Shown in pieces: positions 5,544 to 9,836 of a DNA stretch of 9,836 nucleotides. Source of the DNA: Bacteroidota bacterium. GTDB taxonomy: Bacteria > Bacteroidota > Bacteroidia > Flavobacteriales > Flavobacteriaceae. How positions within the stretch are numbered: the stretch's first letter is position 1; every line of letters begins with the position of its first letter. The notes under the pieces were generated by a model that was not told the origin of the DNA, did no database searches, and worked only from the letters and a program-made list of their open reading frames with translations. The stretch lies in assembly GCA_022560715.1 (NCBI GenBank), contig JADFSQ010000036.1, forward strand, positions 1 to 9,836, written 5' to 3'. The position numbers and the translations under genes were made by a program.

Positions 5544-7355
5544 TTAACTTTGAATACTCTTCAGTTGCTCTATTTCTAAACTAATAAGATGAAGTGTTTG
5601 TTTGCTTACTTCCAATTCTTTTAATATTATAGATTTTGCATCTTCAAATGTGTGTTTTAAACCACTAAATAAATTGTGATAATAAGACACGCCTTCTTTT
5701 ATGTTTTTAGTAAATGTTAGCAAGTATTTTTCCTGCTTCTTGTTCATTGTTTTTTTTGCTTCATCCAATTTGTCTTTAAGGAAATCAATATAAATATATA
5801 ATTCTTTTATAAAGATATTTGGTCGGTCGGTTCTATCTATAACATTCGATCTTCCATAAATATGATCGGTAATATCTTTTAAACTCATTATCTTGGAATA
5901 GTAAGCCAAATTAGGACCAGGACAAATAGAAACACATTCTCCTTCTACTTTAGTATCTAAACCGTATGCCAATAACGAGGATGTTCCTAAACCGACACAG
6001 ATACAGGTTTTTTCAATAATTTTATTGTAATTATTATTATATTCTTTAGAAGAAAGATTTTCTTTATCAAGTTCCTTTAATTTTAAATATTGATATTCTC
6101 TTGAAGCAGTACAAATACCTGTTTCTTTAAATTCTTTATTTAAGGCCACAAACTTCTTAGGGCAAGAACTGCCTGGTCTTCCTTTATTAATTTTAGCTTC
6201 TTTTTCTAAATCCTTTGTGTTTCCACGAAGATTATTAAATGGAACACCTAACGGAGAAATATCGCTTAAATACAAATCTTCTTCTTTAGCAGCAGCTAAT
6301 TTCTCAAGTGTGTTATCATCTACAGTTGTAGCCTCCGGAACTAATAAAAAGGGACTTCCCCAACCTACTGAATCAAGATTATAGTAATCCATTAAAAAAT
6401 TGTGTTCTTCTTCTGTTCCCACACCACCTTGAGCAGTAAACTCTGTTAATAATGGCTCTTTAGGTATCTCACGGTTTTGACCAATAAATGCCTGATTTAA
6501 TATTTCTTGAATAGACGATACTAATTCATTACGTTTTTCTTTAAACTCTGCTAAAACAGGACCTAAAAGATAACCATCGGTTGCAAATGCATGCCCTCCA
6601 CAATTAAGACCAGATTCGATTCTATATTCAGAAACCCATAACCCTTTTTTGGCTAAAAACTTTCCTTGTATTAATGCAGATCTGTAATCGCTTACTTTTA
6701 AAATGATTTTCTTTTTAAAGTCTCCGTGTTCATTAGGAAAAAAATCATCAAATTGTGACATATAGGAATACAGTCTTGGATTCATACCTGCTGAAAGTAT
6801 AACCGAAGACCTCAACTTGCTATTTGCAAAACCTCTAAGAGCTGCATGTGCATCATTATATTCTATAGGTAGTTTTTCTTTTTTAATATAGTTGTCCTTA
6901 TCAATTTTAGTCATGATATTTACATCTATACTTCCCATAGTTAAGTTTTTGATTGCCCACTTTTTAATTTCAGACAGATTAAAACCATTTGTTGTTATTT
7001 TTTTGAATTCGTTTTTTAGTGTAGAGTTATCTGGAAGCATATTAATGTATGCTTTTATTTCGTCACTTTTTTCGACAGTAACATTTTTTAATGCTTCAAA
7101 TTTCTTTTCCGCTAAATCGTTTATTAAATTTAAATAAGAAGTGATTCTTTTGGCTCTAAAATCCTCTATTCTATTAGTGATTTCTTTATAAGGAACTTCA
7201 AATTTTTCACTGTACATTTTCCTTAATTTCTCCAATAAAATATCATCTATTAAAGAAATTACAGAATCAATACCATATTGTGCAACTTTTAAAGGGGTAT
7301 CAATGGTGAATCCAATTCCCATTACAGGAATATGAAAAGAATGTGTTTTTAACAT
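5544..7355 (-). CDS. Uncharacterised 603-aa protein, possible TIM-barrel/redox protein with cysteine cluster
   Basis: I cannot name this protein. The N-terminus (PVMGIGFTIDTPLKVAQYGI, residues 10-29) looks like the first strand and loop of a TIM barrel. Further glycine-rich strand ends follow: SGLNCGGHAFATDG (248-261), EFTAQGGVGTEEE (305-317), VGWGSPFLLVPEATTVDD (330-347) and LGVPFNNLRGNT (369-380). This arrangement recalls flavin-dependent barrels such as nitronate monooxygenases, which is inference only. Six of seven cysteines cluster in 398-478 (C398, C415, C451, C453, C474, C478, with CICVGLGTSS and CVSICPGPN), suggesting a metal or Fe-S site. The C-terminal 90 residues are charged and helical. 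No signal peptide or membrane segment is seen, so it is cytoplasmic. It is divergent from the nitrate-respiration genes and shares their promoter architecture. The ATG at 7355 leaves a leader of about 22 nt. Confidence 0.7.
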   Translation of the reverse strand: MLKTHSFHIPVMGIGFTIDTPLKVAQYGIDSVISLIDDILLEKLRKMYSEKFEVPYKEITNRIEDFRAKRITSYLNLINDLAEKKFEALKNVTVEKSDEIKAYINMLPDNSTLKNEFKKITTNGFNLSEIKKWAIKNLTMGSIDVNIMTKIDKDNYIKKEKLPIEYNDAHAALRGFANSKLRSSVILSAGMNPRLYSYMSQFDDFFPNEHGDFKKKIILKVSDYRSALIQGKFLAKKGLWVSEYRIESGLNCGGHAFATDGYLLGPVLAEFKEKRNELVSSIQEILNQAFIGQNREIPKEPLLTEFTAQGGVGTEEEHNFLMDYYNLDSVGWGSPFLLVPEATTVDDNTLEKLAAAKEEDLYLSDISPLGVPFNNLRGNTKDLEKEAKINKGRPGSSCPKKFVALNKEFKETGICTASREYQYLKLKELDKENLSSKEYNNNYNKIIEKTCICVGLGTSSLLAYGLDTKVEGECVSICPGPNLAYYSKIMSLKDITDHIYGRSNVIDRTDRPNIFIKELYIYIDFLKDKLDEAKKTMNKKQEKYLLTFTKNIKEGVSYYHNLFSGLKHTFEDAKSIILKELEVSKQTLHLISLEIEQLKSIQS

Positions 7356-7381
7356 GTTTTTTTTAAAATTAAAAATAGCTA

Positions 7382-7389
7382 CAAATGTA
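7382..7389 (-). promoter_or_regulatory. -7 box of the 603-aa protein gene
   Basis: TACATTTG on the minus strand matches TAnnTTTG exactly, 26 bp upstream of the start codon. No TTG is found 17-23 bp upstream, so the promoter should depend on an activator; the palindrome at 7412-7425 is placed to bind one. Confidence 0.6.
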
Positions 7390-7411
7390 TCGTACTTATA
7401 ATTTAGAATTT

Positions 7412-7425
7412 ATGACTTTTGTCAT
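7412..7425. promoter_or_regulatory. CRP/FNR-type palindrome upstream of the 603-aa protein gene
   Basis: ATGAC-TTTT-GTCAT is a perfect palindrome with the TGA-N6-TCA core of CRP/FNR-family sites. Its centre (7418.5) is exactly 33 bp upstream of the centre of the -7 box (7385.5), that is about -41 from the expected start, the class II activator position. The same geometry recurs on the cytochrome side. Confidence 0.6.
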
Positions 7426-7529
7426 GTTTTCCATTCCTTTGTTTGTTTGTTTTTTCAAACCTCTTCACAATTAAATAAGGGGCATGATTAGGTTAAGGGA
7501 TTATCTTTAAAGTTTTTCAAAAAAATTTG

Positions 7530-7546
7530 CACAAATTATTTTTGTG
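7530..7546 (+). promoter_or_regulatory. Inverted repeat with an embedded -7-like box
   Basis: CACAAA (7530-7535) and TTTGTG (7541-7546) are inverted around 5 bp, and TATTTTTG (7537-7544) inside fits TAnnTTTG. TTGCAC flanks it on both sides (7527-7532, 7551-7556). It could be an additional upstream promoter or operator for the cytochrome-narG unit. No -33 element accompanies it, so support is weak. Confidence 0.25.
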
Positions 7547-7625
7547 ATTATTGCACCTAAGCCCTGTTTTTTTCAAATACAATAAAAAAGTTTTTTATTT
7601 AGAATTAATATAAATTGCTGTAAAA

Positions 7626-7639
7626 CTGATATTTATCAG
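7626..7639. promoter_or_regulatory. FNR-like palindrome upstream of the cytochrome-narG operon
   Basis: CTGAT-ATTT-ATCAG matches the FNR consensus TTGAT-N4-ATCAA at 8 of 10 defined positions and has the TGA-N6-TCA core. Its centre (7632.5) is 33 bp upstream of the -7 box centre (7665.5), about -41 from the start site, and no -33 element is present. The palindrome extends to 10-bp arms (7622-7643) and is followed by a T-run, so it could resemble a terminator, but no rightward gene ends there. Confidence 0.6.
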
Positions 7640-7661
7640 TTTTTTTAAAAACGACATTTAT

Positions 7662-7669
7662 TAAATTTG
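7662..7669 (+). promoter_or_regulatory. -7 box of the cytochrome-narG operon
   Basis: TAAATTTG matches TAnnTTTG and predicts a start near 7673, about 44 bp before the cytochrome ATG. The -33 position holds only a T-run, consistent with an activator-dependent promoter. Confidence 0.55.
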
Positions 7670-7673
7670 ATCA

Positions 7674-7691
7674 GTAACATATATATGTCAC
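7674..7691. promoter_or_regulatory. Second palindrome at the predicted start of the cytochrome-narG transcript
   Basis: GTAACATATATATGTCAC is an 18-bp palindrome with a single mismatched pair (GTAAC against GTCAC). Lying at about +1 to +19, it would suit a repressor. Its spacing differs from the TGA-N6-TCA sites, so a different regulator is likely. Part of the symmetry comes from alternating AT, which lowers its weight. Confidence 0.4.
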
Positions 7692-7716
7692 ATAATTATA
7701 TTAATCTAATACAACA

Positions 7717-8568
7717 ATGGTTAGTAAAACTTCAACCTCGTTTTTATTTATCTTCTTTTTGTTTTTAGGTTTTTCAATACAAGCACAAGACGGCGAAAGT
7801 CTTTTTAAAACTACTTGTGCTGCTTGTCATAGTACTACCAGTAAAAAATTAATTGGTCCAGGACTGGCTAATATAACTAATAAACGTTCTAAAGAATGGT
7901 TTAAAAAATTTGTATCCTCATCTCAAACATTAATCAAAAATGGAGATACTGATGCCATAAAAATATTTGAAGAGTATAATAAAATTGTGATGCCTGATCA
8001 GGTATTGTCTGACGCTGAATTAAATGTGCTTTATGAATATTTAACAAATTTTAGTTCAGCAAAAATTGAGACAAGTGATACTGCAACAGAAGAGAAAGAG
8101 ATTCCTTTTAATCCTTCAGAAGAAGAAATAATAATTGGAAGAAATTTATTTACTGGTATCCAAAGGTTTATAAACGGAGGTCCATCCTGTATTTCTTGCC
8201 ATCATGTAAAAGATGATAATATAATTGCTGGAGGTGGTTTGGCAGTTGATTTGTCAGATTCTTACAGCAGACTTGACAAAACTGGCATAGAGGCCATGGT
8301 TATTGGGCTTCCTTTTCCCCAAATGAAAAGTTCTTATCAAAATCATCCTGTAATAGAAAAAGAAGCTTATCTAATAGCTGCTTACCTTAAATATATTGAC
8401 AAAGAGCATATTTATCAATATGGAACATCGTATATGAGAATCCTATTAACAGGAGGTATTATAGGAACCATTTTATTAATGGGAATATTCCCCTTGTTTT
8501 GGTATAAGCGTAAAAAAGAAAGCGTTAATAAAAGAATTTACGAAAGACAGATTAAGTCTCGAAACTAG
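7717..8568 (+). CDS. Diheme membrane-anchored cytochrome c of the nitrate reductase operon (NarC-like)
   Basis: The 283-aa protein has a cleavable signal peptide (residues 1-23, hydrophobic core FLFIFFLFLGF, end near IQAQ). It has two class I cytochrome c domains. Haem 1 is bound at C34-A-A-C37-H38 with M92 (VMPDQ) as the likely sixth ligand. Haem 2 is bound at C158-I-S-C161-H162 with M203 (FPQMKSSY) as candidate. One membrane helix follows at about 241-262, then a basic cytoplasmic tail. It should face the periplasm and exchange electrons with the quinol or NarI end of the nitrate reductase. A diheme cytochrome gene directly before narG is also the arrangement in Thermus (narC-narG), which supports the role but not the symbol. 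narG follows after 31 bp in the same operon. Confidence 0.9.
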   Translation: MVSKTSTSFLFIFFLFLGFSIQAQDGESLFKTTCAACHSTTSKKLIGPGLANITNKRSKEWFKKFVSSSQTLIKNGDTDAIKIFEEYNKIVMPDQVLSDAELNVLYEYLTNFSSAKIETSDTATEEKEIPFNPSEEEIIIGRNLFTGIQRFINGGPSCISCHHVKDDNIIAGGGLAVDLSDSYSRLDKTGIEAMVIGLPFPQMKSSYQNHPVIEKEAYLIAAYLKYIDKEHIYQYGTSYMRILLTGGIIGTILLMGIFPLFWYKRKKESVNKRIYERQIKSRN

Positions 8569-8599
8569 ATGAAAAATATAAACTAATTAAACTGATACT

Positions 8600-9836
8600 A
8601 TGAGTTGGATTGAAGATATCATCTCTCCTCAAACAAGACAATGGGAAGAGTTTTATAAAAATCGTTTTCAGCACGATAAAGTTGTAAGAAGTACTCACGG
8701 TGTAAACTGTACCGGTGGGTGTTCTTGGCAAATTCATGTTAAAGAAGGAATTGTTGTTTGGGAAACTCAGCAACTAGACTATCCATTATTAGAAAGCAAA
8801 TTACCCCCTTACGAACCACGTGGATGCCAGAGAGGTATTTCTTTTTCATGGTATTTATATAGCCCTTTAAGAATTAAATACCCTTTAATTCGTGGAGCCT
8901 TGTTAGATGCTTATAGAGCAGAAAAAGAGAAATGTGGAGATCCGCTGCAAGCATGGGAAAACCTACAAAACGACAAAGAAGCAAGAAAACGATATCAACA
9001 CGCTAGAGGGAAAGGTGGATTTAGAAGAGTCCATTGGGATGATGTTCTGGAAATTATGGCTGTGGCAAATATTTATACTGCAAAAAAATACGGTCCAGAC
9101 AGAGTAGTAGGATTTTCCCCTATTCCAGCTATGTCTATGCTTAGTTATGCAGCAGGATCTAGATTTTTACAACTCTTTGGAGGGGTAAATTTAAGTTTCT
9201 ATGATTGGTATTGTGATTTGCCAAATGCATTCCCTGAAATTTGGGGAGAACAAACCGATGTTTGTGAAAGTGCAGATTGGTACAACGCAAAAATGGTTGC
9301 TGTGATGGGAGCGAACTTAAATATGACAAGAACTCCCGATTGTCACTTCTTTGCTGAATCAAGACATAATGGGACTAAAGCGGTTGTATTTTCTCCTGAT
9401 TTTAATCAAGTAGCAAAATATGCCGACCAATGGGTGCCTTTACACGCTGGTAGTGATGGAGCATTCTGGATGGCTGTAACACATGTTATATTAAAGGAGT
9501 TCCACCATAAAAAGAAGACAGCTTATTTTATTGAATATACGAAACGTTATACCGACAGCCCTTATTTAGTTGTATTAAAAGATGAAGGAGGGTTTTATTC
9601 TTCAGGTAGATTATTACGTGCCAATCAATTAGAGGAACATAAAGATATTGACAAAGGAGATTGGAAATTTGTAAACATAGACGAAGAAAGCGGTGATTTT
9701 GTAATTCCGAAGGGAAGTTCAGGTTATCGATGGCAAGATGAGAAAGGAAAATGGAATATGAAGTATGAGGATGGAGAAACAGATAAAGAATACAATCCAG
9801 TTTTAAGTTTTTTAGACAGCAAAGATGAAGTTGCTC
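8600..9836 (+). CDS. narG: Respiratory nitrate reductase alpha subunit, 5' part (runs off the right edge)
   Basis: The open frame from ATG 8600 to the window end covers 412 codons, about a third of NarG. NarG reduces nitrate to nitrite at a molybdo-bis-MGD centre. The FS0 [4Fe-4S] motif is intact: H33, C37, C41 ([11 protein letters not shown]) and C76 (EPRGCQRG). [20 protein letters not shown] contains D202, the equivalent of the aspartate molybdenum ligand D222 in E. coli. [28 protein letters not shown] and [10 protein letters not shown] also match NarG. The N-terminus is short ([20 protein letters not shown]) and lacks a twin-arginine motif, so this is the cytoplasm-facing type rather than the exported archaeal type. 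narH, narJ and narI are expected to the right but not visible. Confidence 0.97.
   Translation, partial: MSWIEDIISPQTRQWEEFYKNRFQHDKVVRSTHGVNCTGGCSWQIHVKEGIVVWETQQLDYPLLESKLPPYEPRGCQRGISFSWYLYSPLRIKYPLIRGALLDAYRAEKEKCGDPLQAWENLQNDKEARKRYQHARGKGGFRRVHWDDVLEIMAVANIYTAKKYGPDRVVGFSPIPAMSMLSYAAGSRFLQLFGGVNLSFYDWYCDLPNAFPEIWGEQTDVCESADWYNAKMVAVMGANLNMTRTPDCHFFAESRHNGTKAVVFSPDFNQVAKYADQWVPLHAGSDGAFWMAVTHVILKEFHHKKKTAYFIEYTKRYTDSPYLVVLKDEGGFYSSGRLLRANQLEEHKDIDKGDWKFVNIDEESGDFVIPKGSSGYRWQDEKGKWNMKYEDGETDKEYNPVLSFLDSKDEVA

Noticed and set aside
6892..7137. Plus-strand 81-aa hydrophobic ORF
   Set aside because: It is antisense to the 603-aa gene, and its F/S/L-rich composition is what the complement of K/E/N-rich codons gives.
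7622..7643. Perfect 10-bp-arm inverted repeat followed by a T-run, looks like a rightward terminator
   Set aside because: No rightward gene ends upstream of it. The 2-nt central loop is too tight without opening a pair, and the position fits an activator site relative to the -7 box much better. A terminator role is not excluded.
8552..9362. Small ORFs at 8552-8773 (minus), 8907-9107 (plus) and 9159-9362 (minus)
   Set aside because: They lie inside the clearly identified narG reading frame, or overlap its start, and are out-of-frame shadows.

Overview
The window is AT-rich (roughly one third G+C by eye) and looks like a chromosomal piece of a flavobacterium or close relative (Bacteroidota). 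The evidence is Bacteroidota-type promoters (TTTG, 17-23 bp, TAnnTTTG), absence of clear Shine-Dalgarno sites, and protein sequences (tail-less SSB, NadA, NadB, NarG) of flavobacterial character. This assignment rests on recognition, not on a search.

Left third, about 1-2512, accessory in character: the 5' end of a minus-strand gene (1-110); an IS1595/ISXO2-type transposase (209-1147) with its own promoter but no recognisable terminal inverted repeats; then a small plus-strand block made of a NYN/PIN-like RNase gene starting at TTG (1310-1933), a 39-aa basic protein (1986-2105) and a doubtful 30-aa ORF (2133-2225). On the opposite strand this block is flanked by two compact transcription units of about 62-66 nt. 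Each has a good Bacteroidota promoter, no ORF and a hairpin plus U-run terminator (about 1199-1260 and 2265-2330). I read them as candidate small RNA genes. The right one has three 10-bp-phased TACAAAC repeats over its -33 region.

Middle, 2513-5543, housekeeping: a short SSB (2513-2845), a strong 18-bp bidirectional terminator (2854-2893), and the convergent nadA-nadB operon on the minus strand (5390 down to 2909), which makes quinolinate for NAD. A 9-bp-arm inverted repeat overlaps the putative nadA promoter.

Right part, 5544-9836, nitrate respiration: a 603-aa minus-strand protein that I cannot name, with a cysteine cluster, is divergent from a diheme membrane-anchored cytochrome c gene (7717-8568). 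The cytochrome gene is followed 31 bp later by narG (8600 to beyond the window end). In the 361-bp divergent region each gene has a TAnnTTTG -7 box and, exactly 33 bp upstream centre to centre, a TGA-N6-TCA palindrome of CRP/FNR type. Neither has a -33 element. This places an activator at about -41 at both promoters and suggests that the unknown protein is switched on together with nitrate respiration. A further palindrome lies just downstream of the predicted cytochrome start site.

No rRNA, tRNA, CRISPR array or plasmid origin was seen.
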